DNA from: Pseudomonadota bacterium
GTDB lineage: Bacteria > Pseudomonadota > Gammaproteobacteria > Xanthomonadales > Xanthomonadaceae
NCBI GenBank assembly: GCA_023395465.1
Contig: JAEWZE010000151.1
Span: 1 to 27,282 of the forward strand
Reading direction: 5' to 3'
Length of the DNA stretch: 27,282 bases
Both the position numbers and the translations under genes were made by a program. Below the pieces are notes generated by a model. The model was not told the origin of the DNA and searched no databases. It saw nothing but the letters and a program-made list of their open reading frames with translations. Below, piece by piece: positions 15,154-22,295 of this stretch (its first letter is position 1; the number at the start of each line of letters is the position of its first letter).

Positions 15154-15747
15154 ATGAAGAGCATCTGCGTCTACTGCGGTTCCAACGCCGGCAGCAAGCC
15201 TGTCTACACCGAACGCGCGATGGCGCTGGGCGACCGCATCGCCCGCGAGGGCCTGCAACTGGTCTACGGCGGCGGCAATGTCGGTCTGATGGGCGTGGTG
15301 GCCGACGCGGTACTGCAGGCCGGCGGCGAAGTGGTCGGCGTGATCCCGGAGCAGCTGGTCAGCTGGGAAGTCGCGCACAAGGGCGTGACGCGGCTGGAGG
15401 TGGTGGGATCGATGCACGAGCGCAAGCTGCGCATGTTCGACCTGGCCGACGGCTTCGTCGCCCTGCCCGGCGGCTTCGGCACGCTCGACGAGATGTTCGA
15501 GATGCTGACCTGGCGCCAGCTGGGCATCGGCAACAAACCCTGCGCCTTCCTCGACGTGGACGGCTTCTTCCAGCCGCTGATCGGCATGATAGACCGCATG
15601 GTGGAGGAGCGCTTCCTGCATCCGGCCCAGCGCGCGGACCTGTGGCACGGCGACGACCTCGAGACGATGCTGGGATGGATGAAGGACTATTCGCCGGCAA
15701 GCGCGACGAAGTGGTTGGATGAGAAGCATCGCAAGACCATGCGGTAA
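15154..15747 (+). CDS. LOG-family nucleotide phosphoribohydrolase (TIGR00730)
   Basis: The product has 197 residues. It belongs to the LOG/TIGR00730 Rossmann family (often annotated as lysine decarboxylase-like, or cytokinin riboside 5'-monophosphate phosphoribohydrolase). The family cleaves the N-glycosidic bond of nucleoside 5'-monophosphates. Motifs seen are ICVYCGSNAGSKPVY at the N-terminus, LVYGGGNVGLMG near residue 40, SMHERKLRMFDLADGFVALP with the catalytic Arg/Lys region, and PGGFGTLDEMFEMLTW (PGGxGTxxE). The ATG at 15154 fits the conserved start; the ribosome site is weak. The last residues DEKHRKTMR are encoded by a 51-bp repeat that recurs 90 bp later in the same reading phase. Whether it makes cytokinin-like compounds or acts in nucleotide recycling cannot be told. 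Confidence 0.9.
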   Translation: MKSICVYCGSNAGSKPVYTERAMALGDRIAREGLQLVYGGGNVGLMGVVADAVLQAGGEVVGVIPEQLVSWEVAHKGVTRLEVVGSMHERKLRMFDLADGFVALPGGFGTLDEMFEMLTWRQLGIGNKPCAFLDVDGFFQPLIGMIDRMVEERFLHPAQRADLWHGDDLETMLGWMKDYSPASATKWLDEKHRKTMR

Positions 15748-15774
15748 GAGTCCGTCGCGCGTGGCGACGCGTTC
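15724..15774 (+). repeat. 51-bp direct repeat, copy 1
   Basis: The copy starts inside the last codons of the LOG gene (encoding KHRKTMR and the TAA) and runs 27 bp past the stop. It differs from copy 2 at two of 51 positions (15750 and 15756). It ends with a small hairpin, CGCGT-GGCG-ACGCG at 15758-15771. Confidence 0.9.
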
Positions 15775-15813
15775 GTCATCGGGACCGCCTGGCCCCAGTC
15801 GGGCGCGGACGAA

Positions 15814-15864
15814 AAGCATCGCAAGACCATGCGGTAAGAATCCGTCTCGCGTGGCGACGCGTTC
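15814..15864 (+). repeat. 51-bp direct repeat, copy 2
   Basis: The second copy starts exactly 90 bp (30 codons) after the first. It again contains codons for KHRKTMR and TAA in the same phase, preceded by synonymous GAC-GAA for Asp-Glu. The hairpin CGCGT-GGCG-ACGCG is unchanged (15848-15861). It is outside any gene. Confidence 0.9.
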
Positions 15865-15915
15865 TGCATCCGCGACCACTTGGGAATGCATGACGTGGCC
15901 TGCGGGCCGATATCC

Positions 15916-15924
15916 TGTGACAAT
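15916..15924 (+). promoter_or_regulatory. Possible extended -10 before acuI-like gene
   Basis: TGTGACAAT contains a TGn extension followed by GACAAT (four of six matches to TATAAT), 75 bp upstream of the reductase ATG. No clear -35 is seen. The call is weak. Confidence 0.25.
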
Positions 15925-15999
15925 GCGCGGAACCATGGATTCGGCAGCGTTCGCGCTGTCGAGCACCCTTCCGGCCCCGCCGGATCGACAGGACGCCGC

Positions 16000-16995
16000 A
16001 TGCTCATCCCCGACACCTTCAACGCCTTCCGCATCCACAGCGACGACAACGGCTACCGCAGCGGCATCGAAGCGGTGGCGCTCGACGACCTGTCGCCCGG
16101 CGAGATCGTGGTGCGGGTCGCGTTCTCCTCGGTGAACTACAAGGACGCGCTCGCCGGCACCGGCCAGGGCAAGATCCTGCGGCGTTTCCCGCTGGTCGGC
16201 GGCATCGACCTGGCCGGGCACGTGGTCGCGTCCACCGATCCGAAGTTCCGCGAAGGCGACCAGGTGCTGGTGACCGGTTCGGGCCTGAGCGAGACCCGCG
16301 ACGGCGGCTATTCGCAGTACGCACGGATCGAGGCCAAGTGGGCGGTGCCGATGCCGCTGGGCCTGTCGATGCGCGAAAGCATGGTGCTGGGCACGGCGGG
16401 ATTCACCGCCGCGCTGGCGCTGCTGCGCATGCGCGACAACCGCCAGCATCCGGACCTCGGACCACTTGCCGTCACCGGCGCGACCGGCGGCGTGGGTTCG
16501 CTGGCCGTGGACATCTTCAGCCGCGCCGGCTACACCGTCCACGCGATCAGCGGAAAAGCCGACCAGGCCGACTACCTGCGCGCCATCGGCGCCAGCGAGG
16601 TGCTCGGCCGCGATGCGCTGTCCACCTCGCGGCCGATGGAGTCGGTGCGCTTCGGCGGCGGCCTGGACAATGTCGGCGGCGCGATGCTGACCAGCCTGCT
16701 GGCGCAGACGCGGCCCTATGGCAATGTCGCCAGCGCCGGGCTTGCCGCCAGCGCGGACCTGCCGGCTTCGGTGATGCCCTTCATCATCCGCGGCGTGTCG
16801 CTGCTGGGCGTCGCCTCGGCGGGCACCGCCCGCGACATCCGCGACGAGGTCTGGCAGCTGCTGGCCTCGGACTGGAAGCCGCGCCATCTCGACCGGATCT
16901 GCACCCGGGAAACCACGCTCGAAGGACTGCCGGAGGTGTTCTCTGGCATGCTCGCAGGCGGCTCGGTGGGCAGGACACTGGTCACATTCCCATAG
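16000..16995 (+). CDS. acuI: AcuI/YhdH-type acrylyl-CoA reductase (quinone oxidoreductase family)
   Basis: The product has 331 residues, matching the 320-330 of the YhdH/YhfP/AcuI branch of medium-chain dehydrogenase/reductases. Members use NADPH; AcuI reduces acryloyl-CoA to propionyl-CoA. The N-terminal catalytic domain has AFSSVNYKDALAGTGQGKIL and FPLVGGIDLAGHVVAS; there are no zinc-ligand cysteines, as expected for this group. The nucleotide-binding motif VTGATGGVGSLAVDIFSRAGY begins near residue 158. The SGKADQADYLRAIGASEVLG and GGLDNVGG blocks are typical. The ATG at 16000 has AGGA at 15990-15993. The exact substrate is not fixed by sequence, and the acryloyl-CoA role is inferred from family membership. 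Confidence 0.9.
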   Translation: MLIPDTFNAFRIHSDDNGYRSGIEAVALDDLSPGEIVVRVAFSSVNYKDALAGTGQGKILRRFPLVGGIDLAGHVVASTDPKFREGDQVLVTGSGLSETRDGGYSQYARIEAKWAVPMPLGLSMRESMVLGTAGFTAALALLRMRDNRQHPDLGPLAVTGATGGVGSLAVDIFSRAGYTVHAISGKADQADYLRAIGASEVLGRDALSTSRPMESVRFGGGLDNVGGAMLTSLLAQTRPYGNVASAGLAASADLPASVMPFIIRGVSLLGVASAGTARDIRDEVWQLLASDWKPRHLDRICTRETTLEGLPEVFSGMLAGGSVGRTLVTFP

Positions 16996-17004
16996 TGCGG
17001 GCCG

Positions 17005-17032
17005 TTGGCAGGACCGGTCCCGCCGCTACAAT
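17005..17032 (+). promoter_or_regulatory. Sigma-70 promoter of the PilH-like gene
   Basis: TTGGCA (17005-17010) and TACAAT (17027-17032) each match the consensus at five of six positions and are 16 bp apart. Transcription would start near 17039, 18 nt before the ATG, with the ribosome site AAGGGGA (17044-17050) just inside the leader. Confidence 0.75.
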
Positions 17033-17056
17033 CCGCTGTCCAGAAGGGGAATTCGA

Positions 17057-17455
17057 ATGGCGCGCATCCTCATCGTCGACGACTCGCCCTCGCAGTTGAT
17101 GGGCATCCGTCGCATCGTCGAGAAGCTCGGACACGAGGCGGTCACCGCCGAGGATGGCGCCGCGGGCGTTCGCGCCGCCAGGGACCATCTGCCCGACCTG
17201 ATCCTGATGGACGTGGTGATGCCCAACCTCAACGGCTTCCAGGCCACGCGCACGATCAAGCGCGATGCCGCGACGGGCCACATCCCGGTGATCCTGGTGA
17301 CCACCAAGGACCAGGAAACCGACCGCATCTGGGGCATCCGCCAGGGCGCACAGGGCTATCTCACCAAGCCCTTCAGCGAGGCCGAGCTCACCGAGGCGAT
17401 CCTCTCGACCATCGGCCACGGCGACGCCCCGCCGCCGGCGGGCGACGCCGCCTGA
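17057..17455 (+). CDS. pilH: PilH-like single-domain response regulator
   Basis: The product has 132 residues and is a lone CheY-like receiver with no output domain. The acidic pocket is in ILIVDDSPSQ, the phosphorylated Asp is D52 (LILMDVVMPNLNGFQATR), and K104 lies in LTKPF. The stretch PVILVTTKDQETDRIWGIRQGAQ is very close to PilH of Pseudomonas type IV pilus (Pil-Chp) systems, where PilH counteracts pilus retraction signalling. No pilG, pilI, pilJ or chpA is next to it, so it is an orphan here. The last about 12 residues (DAPPPAGDAA) are a flexible tail. It is preceded by a strong promoter and a good ribosome site. It converges with cbpA with only 24 bp between the stops. Confidence 0.88.
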   Translation: MARILIVDDSPSQLMGIRRIVEKLGHEAVTAEDGAAGVRAARDHLPDLILMDVVMPNLNGFQATRTIKRDAATGHIPVILVTTKDQETDRIWGIRQGAQGYLTKPFSEAELTEAILSTIGHGDAPPPAGDAA

Positions 17456-17479
17456 CGCCAGGCGACCGGGCCGATCGGC

Positions 17480-18391
17480 TCAGTTGCGGCGCCACTCCCC
17501 GCCGAAGGCGTCGCGCAGGCGCTCGTAGGCCTCGCGCTGCCCGTCGTCGCGCGGCGCAGGCGACTGGATCTCCAGTTCCACCAGCTGGTCGCCCGCAGGC
17601 GCGCCGCCGGCGCCCGGCAGGCCGCGCCCACGCAGGCGCAGCTTGCGGCCGGCTTCGGACCCGGCGGGGATCTTCAGCTCCACGCGCCCGCCCAGGGTGG
17701 GCACGCTGACCGTGGCGCCCAGCGCCGCTTCCCACGGCGCCACCTGCAGCACGTGGATGATGTTGCGGCCGTCCACCTCGAACTGCGGATGGGCGGCGTA
17801 TTCGATTTCCAGCAGCAGGTTGCCGCCGAGGCTGCCCTGTCGCGCCAGCCGGATCACCTGCCCCGGCCGCACGCCGGCCGGGACGCGCACGTCGAAGGAG
17901 CGGCCATCCACGCCGATGCGCACGCTGTCGCCGCGATAGACCGTCTCCAGCGAGACCGCCAGGCGCGCGCGCGTATCGCCCATGCCCGGCCCCGCCGGAC
18001 CGCCCGGGCCACGCGCACGCGGCCCGCCGCCGTTGGCCTGGCGACGGAACAGGCTTTCGAAGAAATCACTGAAGCCGCCGCCCGCGCCACCGCCGGCGAA
18101 CACGTCGTCGTAGTCGAACCCGGCCGGACCGCCGGGTCCGAAGCCCGCCGGCGGCACTTCGTCGCCGGGACGGTAGCCGCCGGCGCGCAGCTGGTCGTAG
18201 GCCTTGCGCCTGGCGGGATCGCGCAACGCCTCGTAGGCCTCGTTGACGGCCTTGAACTTGTCCTCGGCGCCGGCTTCCTTGCTGACGTCGGGATGGTATT
18301 TGCGCGCGAGCCGGCGGTAGGCGGACTTGATCTCCGCCTCGCCGGCATTGGGCTCCACGCCCAGGACGCTGTAGTAATCCTTGAACTGCAT
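17480..18391 (-). CDS. cbpA: CbpA/DnaJ-type J-domain co-chaperone
   Basis: The product has 303 residues. It looks like a class B J-protein of the CbpA (curved-DNA-binding) type that stimulates DnaK. Residues 1-68 are a J-domain with HPD at 33-35 (RRLARKYHPDVSKE). A Gly/Phe-rich linker follows (about 72-125, with PAGFDYDDVFAGGGAGGG and FSDFFESLFRR). There is no zinc-finger region. Two substrate-binding C-terminal domains follow (TRARLAVSLETVYRGDSV..., VAPWEAALGATVSVPTLGGR, IPAGSEAGRKLRLRGRGLPG). The ATG at 18391 has GGAG about 7 bases upstream. It is the second gene of an hsp20-cbpA operon, 61 bp after the hsp20 stop, so it should share the sigma-32 promoter. A 10-bp hairpin lies in that gap. 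Confidence 0.93.
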   Translation of the reverse strand: MQFKDYYSVLGVEPNAGEAEIKSAYRRLARKYHPDVSKEAGAEDKFKAVNEAYEALRDPARRKAYDQLRAGGYRPGDEVPPAGFGPGGPAGFDYDDVFAGGGAGGGFSDFFESLFRRQANGGGPRARGPGGPAGPGMGDTRARLAVSLETVYRGDSVRIGVDGRSFDVRVPAGVRPGQVIRLARQGSLGGNLLLEIEYAAHPQFEVDGRNIIHVLQVAPWEAALGATVSVPTLGGRVELKIPAGSEAGRKLRLRGRGLPGAGGAPAGDQLVELEIQSPAPRDDGQREAYERLRDAFGGEWRRN

Positions 18392-18404
18392 GCTCGCTCC
18401 ACGA

Positions 18405-18428
18405 CGACGGCCCGCGTACGGGCCGTCG
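18405..18428 (-). promoter_or_regulatory. Hairpin in the hsp20-cbpA gap
   Basis: CGACGGCCCG pairs perfectly with CGGGCCGTCG around a 4-nt loop. It lies between the hsp20 stop and the cbpA ribosome site, ending 13 nt before the cbpA ATG. No T-run follows on the minus strand, so an mRNA stability or processing element is more likely than a full terminator. Confidence 0.5.
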
Positions 18429-18452
18429 CAGTTTACCGGCGCAGGGACCCGA

Positions 18453-18911
18453 TCAGTGCGCGGCCGGCGCGCCCACCTGGATCCGGCGCGGCGTGGTTTC
18501 CGGCCGCTTGGGGATCACGATCTCCAGCACGCCGTTGCTGCCGCTGGCGGCCACGCCTTCGGGATCGGCGCTGTCGGGCAGCGCGAAACGGCGATGGAAG
18601 CTGCCGTAGCGTCGCTCCACCCGCGAGAAGCGCTCCGTCTCGGTGGTCGATTCGCTGCGGCGTTCGCCGCGGATGGAGAGGATGCCCTTGTCCATCTGCA
18701 CCTCGATGTCCTGCGGATCGATGCCCGGCAGGTCGGCATAGATGACGAACCGGTGGGCCTCTTCCTTGATGTCCACGCGCGGCACCCACTGCGCGGTGAC
18801 CACGGCCGAGGCGTCGGTATCCTCCTGGCCGAAGAAGCGGTCGAATACCTGCTTGATCTCGTCTTGCAGCGCCAGCTCCGAGGGACGCTGGCGGTAACGA
18901 ACGATGCTCAT
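18453..18911 (-). CDS. Hsp20/alpha-crystallin small heat-shock protein
   Basis: The product has 152 residues. Small heat-shock proteins hold unfolding proteins without ATP and hand them to DnaK/ClpB. The N-terminal arm (about 1-40) is followed by the alpha-crystallin domain: WVPRVDIKEEAHRFVIYADL, PGIDPQDIEVQMDKGILSI, RRYGSFHRRFALPDS, and the family signature A-x-x-x-NGVL (ASGSNGVLEIVIPK, about residues 125-138). A short tail ends in PAAH. The ATG at 18911 has AGGAG seven bases upstream (18919-18923). A sigma-32-type promoter precedes it at 18960-18987 and it is the first gene of an operon with cbpA. Confidence 0.96.
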   Translation of the reverse strand: MSIVRYRQRPSELALQDEIKQVFDRFFGQEDTDASAVVTAQWVPRVDIKEEAHRFVIYADLPGIDPQDIEVQMDKGILSIRGERRSESTTETERFSRVERRYGSFHRRFALPDSADPEGVAASGSNGVLEIVIPKRPETTPRRIQVGAPAAH

Positions 18912-18933
18912 GTCTGGTCTCCTGGAAGTCTGC

Positions 18934-18950
18934 GGCGGCGCCAGGCCGCC
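18934..18950 (-). promoter_or_regulatory. 5'-UTR hairpin of hsp20
   Basis: GGCGGC and GCCGCC pair around the loop CTGGC in the predicted leader. The loop CTGG is complementary to CCAG of the ribosome-site region (CCAGGAG), so loop-SD pairing is possible. Whether it responds to temperature is unknown. Confidence 0.35.
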
Positions 18951-18959
18951 ATGACCGGA

Positions 18960-18987
18960 ATTTGGGAACGCGGCCCCCGCTTTCAAG
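18960..18987 (-). promoter_or_regulatory. Sigma-32 (RpoH) heat-shock promoter of hsp20-cbpA
   Basis: On the minus strand CTTGAA (18987-18982) is a perfect heat-shock -35. It is followed after 14 bp by TCCCAAAT (18967-18960), close to the CCCCATNT -10. Transcription would start near 18952, about 40 nt before the hsp20 ATG. Confidence 0.8.
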
Positions 18988-19050
18988 CCCCCGCCCACCC
19001 GTCCATGCGAGGATAGCCGCGCATCCATCCCTCCCCGGCAGGACCCCACC

Positions 19051-19533
19051 ATGACCATCCAGATCGGCGACCGCATCCCCGAAGTGGTCCTCAAGTACAT
19101 CGACGATGGCGTGCAGGCGATCGACACGCCCACGCTCTTCGACGACAGCAAGGTCGTCCTGTTCGCCGTGCCCGGCGCCTTCACCCCGACCTGCTCCGAG
19201 CGGCACCTGCCCGGGTTCATCGAACATTTCGACAGGTTCCGCGACCGCGGCATCACCGTCGCCTGCATGGCCGTCAACGATCCGTTCGTGATGCAGGCCT
19301 GGGGCGAGCAGCTGGCGGTTCCCAAGGGCCTGCGCATGCTGTCGGACGGCAACGCCGACCTCACCCGCGCACTTGGCCTGGAGATGGACGCCAGCGGCTA
19401 CGGCATGGGCGTGCGCAGCAAGCGCTTCGCCCTGTACGCCGAGGACGGCATCGTCAGGCAGCTGTTCGTCGAGGCGCCGGGCGAGTTCCGGGTCTCGAGC
19501 GCGGAACACATGCTGGCGCAGCTGCCGGCCTAG
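19051..19533 (+). CDS. Peroxiredoxin, Prx5-like
   Basis: The product has 160 residues, typical of the Prx5/type II peroxiredoxin group, which reduces hydrogen peroxide and organic hydroperoxides in the cytosol. The peroxidatic cysteine is C48 in PGAFTPTCSERHLPGF. The sequence MAVNDPFVMQAWGEQL and the MGVRSKRFALYAEDGIV block are characteristic. A second cysteine, C72 (VACMAV), is present; there is no C-terminal resolving cysteine like that of human PRDX5, so reduction by glutathione/glutaredoxin or a one-Cys mechanism is likely. The ATG at 19051 follows CAGGA (19039-19043). It is divergent from the hsp20 operon, which would fit joint stress exposure, but its own promoter is not obvious. Confidence 0.95.
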   Translation: MTIQIGDRIPEVVLKYIDDGVQAIDTPTLFDDSKVVLFAVPGAFTPTCSERHLPGFIEHFDRFRDRGITVACMAVNDPFVMQAWGEQLAVPKGLRMLSDGNADLTRALGLEMDASGYGMGVRSKRFALYAEDGIVRQLFVEAPGEFRVSSAEHMLAQLPA

Positions 19534-19555
19534 GTCCGGCTGGGGCGGATTCGTC

Positions 19556-19575
19556 GCCCGTCCGCCAGGGCGGGC
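19556..19575. terminator. Hairpin between convergent prx and pbpC
   Basis: GCCCGTCC pairs with GGGCGGGC (one G-T wobble) around a GCCA loop in the 70-bp gap between the two stops. There is no T-run, so a bidirectional terminator role is suggested by position only. Confidence 0.4.
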
Positions 19576-19603
19576 GCTTCGACGGCCGACGATCCGGCCC
19601 CGT

Positions 19604-22054
19604 TCACGGCAGGATCCGGAACTCCAGCGACGCCCAGGCGCCGGTGTCGGCCAGCGCGGTGAGGCGATGCCGTCCGGCGTCCTCGAAACCGTACTGGAAG
19701 GCGTTGCCGCCGCGCGTGGTGGCGATCCAGCGCCCGTCCAGCAGCCACTGCACCGTCGCATCGGTGCCCAGCGCGCGCAGCGAGACGCGGATACCGCCGC
19801 GGCTGCCGGGCGGCCGCGCGAGCGAGGCGCCGTCGGCCAGGCCCTCGATGCGCAGTTCGGCCAGGTCGCGGCCGTCGTCGATGCAGTCCGGCGACAGCGG
19901 CGGCGGCCGCGAGGCGCGGCGCGCCCCTGCCGGCAACCACGGCGAGGCCAGTGCCGGCCAGCGCGCCACCGCCATCGTCCTGCGCGCATGCGGACGCGCG
20001 CAGTCGGCGGACAGGCGCAGGCCGGTCGCCGCATCCACGTCGAAACGTTCCAGCCCCGCGCTCCACAGCCGCGCATCGCGCTCGGCGAACGTCGGCGGCA
20101 CCGCCCCGCCGAGCACCCAGGCCTCGAAGCGGCGCTGGCACAGCGCCTCGTCCTGCGCTTCGGCCGCAGTGCCCAGCGGCCAACAGATCGCGCGCCGCGC
20201 CACGTCCGGCGGCATCGGCGGAGGCGCCGCGTCGGCGCGCGCACGCGGCAGGCTGTCGACCACTTCGAACAGCAGCGGCAGCGCGGTGATCGCACCGTAC
20301 TGGCCCGGCAGGGGCGTGCCGTCCGGACGCCCGACCCAGACGCCGACCGTATGGCGACGGGTGCCGCCGATCGCCCAGGCATCGCGGAAGCCGTAGCTGG
20401 TGCCGGTCTTCCAGGACACGCGCGGACGCCGCGACGCCTCGAACATGCCGTCGCGCTCGCCCGGCCGCGGATTGGACTGCAGGATCTCGCGCACGATCCA
20501 GGCCGCGCCGGGCGACAGCAGGCGCCGCTCCACCACCGCATCGCCGGGCGTGTAGCGCACGCGCCCGGCGATGCCGCCGCGGTGCAGCGCGGCATGCGCG
20601 CCGACCAGGTCCTCGAGCCGCGCGCCGGTCCCGCCCAGGATCAGCGACAGGTTGGGCGATGCGCCACGCGGGAAGCGCAGCGTGATGCCGGCGTTCTCCA
20701 GCCGCGCCGCGAACCGTGCGGGACCGACCCGGTCGAGCAGGTCCACCGCCGGCACGTTGAGCGACAGCCGCAGCGCACTGGCCGCGCCGACCGGACCGTT
20801 GAACGCGGCATCGAAGTTGCCCGGCCGGTAGCCGCCGAACGACTGCGGCGCGTCGACCAGCAGGCTTTCCGAATGGATCAGCCCGTCGTCCAGCGCCATG
20901 CCGTAGAGGAACGGCTTGAGCGTGGATCCCGGCGAGCGCCAGGCCTGCACCATGTCCACGTGGCCGAGGCGGCGGCGGTCGAGCAGGTCCAGCGATCCGA
21001 CGTAGGCGCGGGCCTCCAGCGAGGCGTTGTCGATCACCAGCAGGGCCGCCGAGGTGCGTTCGGGCAGGCTGGAGAAGTACGCCGCCACGCGCTCCTCGAG
21101 CGTGCGCTGCAGGTCGGCGTCGAGCGTGGAGACGATGCGCGCCTGCCGCGGGTGCGCCACGCGCAGGCGCTGCGCCAGCAGCGCGGCCGACATCGGCGGG
21201 CGCAGGCTGCGCGCGACCACCGCCTCGATGCGCGCATCGTCGGCCTCGGCGCGCGTCCAGACGCCCAGCCGCACCATGCGCTCGAGCACCTTGTCGCGCG
21301 CCTGGCGGGCAGCGTCGGGATTGCGGTCCGGGCGCAGCCGGCTGGGGGCCTGCGGTAACACCGCCAGCAGGGCGGCTTCGGCATGCGAGAGGCGCGCGGC
21401 GGGCTTGCCGAGGTAGGCCCAGCTGGCCGCTTCCACGCCCTCGATGGTGCCGCCGAAGGGCGCGCGCTCCAGGTACAGCGACAGGATCGCGTCCTTGTCC
21501 AGGCGCGCCTCGAGCTGCAGCGCACGCAGCATCTGCACCAGCTTGCCGGGCAGCGTGCGCGTGGACGGGCCGTCGTCGGGGGCGAGGATGCGCGCCACCT
21601 GCATGCTCAGGGTCGAGCCGCCGGACACGATGCGCCCGCCCGCCAGCCACTGCCCCGCCGCGCGCAGCAATGCCAGCGGATTCACGCCCGGATGCCAGCG
21701 GTACCAGCGATCCTCGTAGTTGAGCAGCGCCTGCAGGTACAGCGGCGACACCGTGGCCGGCGTGGCGGGATGGCGCCACACGCCCTCGGCATCGGCGAAG
21801 GCGCGCAGCGGCGTGCCGTCGGCCGCGACCACCAGGGTGCTGGTGTCGCGCCCCTGCGGCAGCCGCGGCGGGAACGCCAGGTCCAGGGCGAGCAGCGACA
21901 GCAGGAGCGCGACGCTGCCCCAGCGCAGCCACGGCAGCAGGCGTCGCCAGCGCCTGCGCTTCGGTCCGGCCTGGTCCACGGACGGCGGATCCGTGGCCCG
22001 GCTCAGACGGAAACGCGCGCGACGCGCCACGGCGTCATGCCCGGAAACGCGCAT
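19604..22054 (-). CDS. pbpC: Penicillin-binding protein 1C
   Basis: The product has 816 residues (E. coli PBP1C has 770). It is a bifunctional class A PBP anchored in the inner membrane: a basic N-terminus and one membrane segment (about residues 46-61, SVALLLSLLALDLAF), then a GT51 transglycosylase domain with catalytic E114 (NYEDRWYRWHPGVNP) and GGSTLSMQVAR, then a transpeptidase domain with S377-T-L-K380, S431-L-N433 and K549-T-G-T. The C-terminal about 90 residues match the BiPBP_C extension typical of PBP1C. It follows the alpha-2-macroglobulin gene on the same strand, the same pairing as yfhM-pbpC of E. coli, where the two are thought to cooperate in envelope defence and repair. The start is uncertain: ATG 22054 has no ribosome site. 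Confidence 0.95.
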   Translation of the reverse strand: MRVSGHDAVARRARFRLSRATDPPSVDQAGPKRRRWRRLLPWLRWGSVALLLSLLALDLAFPPRLPQGRDTSTLVVAADGTPLRAFADAEGVWRHPATPATVSPLYLQALLNYEDRWYRWHPGVNPLALLRAAGQWLAGGRIVSGGSTLSMQVARILAPDDGPSTRTLPGKLVQMLRALQLEARLDKDAILSLYLERAPFGGTIEGVEAASWAYLGKPAARLSHAEAALLAVLPQAPSRLRPDRNPDAARQARDKVLERMVRLGVWTRAEADDARIEAVVARSLRPPMSAALLAQRLRVAHPRQARIVSTLDADLQRTLEERVAAYFSSLPERTSAALLVIDNASLEARAYVGSLDLLDRRRLGHVDMVQAWRSPGSTLKPFLYGMALDDGLIHSESLLVDAPQSFGGYRPGNFDAAFNGPVGAASALRLSLNVPAVDLLDRVGPARFAARLENAGITLRFPRGASPNLSLILGGTGARLEDLVGAHAALHRGGIAGRVRYTPGDAVVERRLLSPGAAWIVREILQSNPRPGERDGMFEASRRPRVSWKTGTSYGFRDAWAIGGTRRHTVGVWVGRPDGTPLPGQYGAITALPLLFEVVDSLPRARADAAPPPMPPDVARRAICWPLGTAAEAQDEALCQRRFEAWVLGGAVPPTFAERDARLWSAGLERFDVDAATGLRLSADCARPHARRTMAVARWPALASPWLPAGARRASRPPPLSPDCIDDGRDLAELRIEGLADGASLARPPGSRGGIRVSLRALGTDATVQWLLDGRWIATTRGGNAFQYGFEDAGRHRLTALADTGAWASLEFRILP

Positions 22055-22295
22055 GACGGCCGGGCCACGCCGTGCGCGTGTTCCGCGTGTCGACCGGGCA
22101 GGCGTGCGCAGCCATGACGATCACGACGACAAGACGCCCGACCGGGCGGGTTGCAGACCATTTCGCAACGTACGGCCTCGCGACGCGGCCCAGCCGGGAT
22201 CGCCCATCCGGGGCGCCCCGCTCCGGTCGGAGACGGGGCGTCGCGCCGTCACGGCCTGGCCGCGCCGGCCCATGCAGCGCGTGCGGCGACGGCGG
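22055..22295 (-). other. Gap between alpha-2-macroglobulin gene and pbpC
   Basis: These 241 bp are long for an intra-operon gap. At 22214-22240 a strong hairpin forms: CGCCCCG with CGGGGCG, stacked (one bulged base) on CTCC/GGAG with a 4-nt loop. No T-run follows on the minus strand. No small gene with a plausible start and ribosome site was found, and no clear promoter for pbpC. Confidence 0.5.

Noticed and set aside
15719..16135. A small plus-strand frame containing two repeats of the type ARPCGK-PSRVATRS
   Set aside because: The internal repeat is only the 51-bp DNA repeat read in another frame; it overlaps the start of the reductase gene and has no ribosome site.
13378..16887. A 1169-codon open frame on the minus strand across lpd, LOG and the reductase gene
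   Set aside because: It runs opposite several clear genes and through the heptamer and direct repeats. No domain, ribosome site or promoter supports it.
17456..17479. Short palindrome GCCGATCGGC near the convergent pilH/cbpA ends considered as a terminator
   Set aside because: A 10-bp palindrome leaves too small a stem once a loop is allowed, and no T-run is present.
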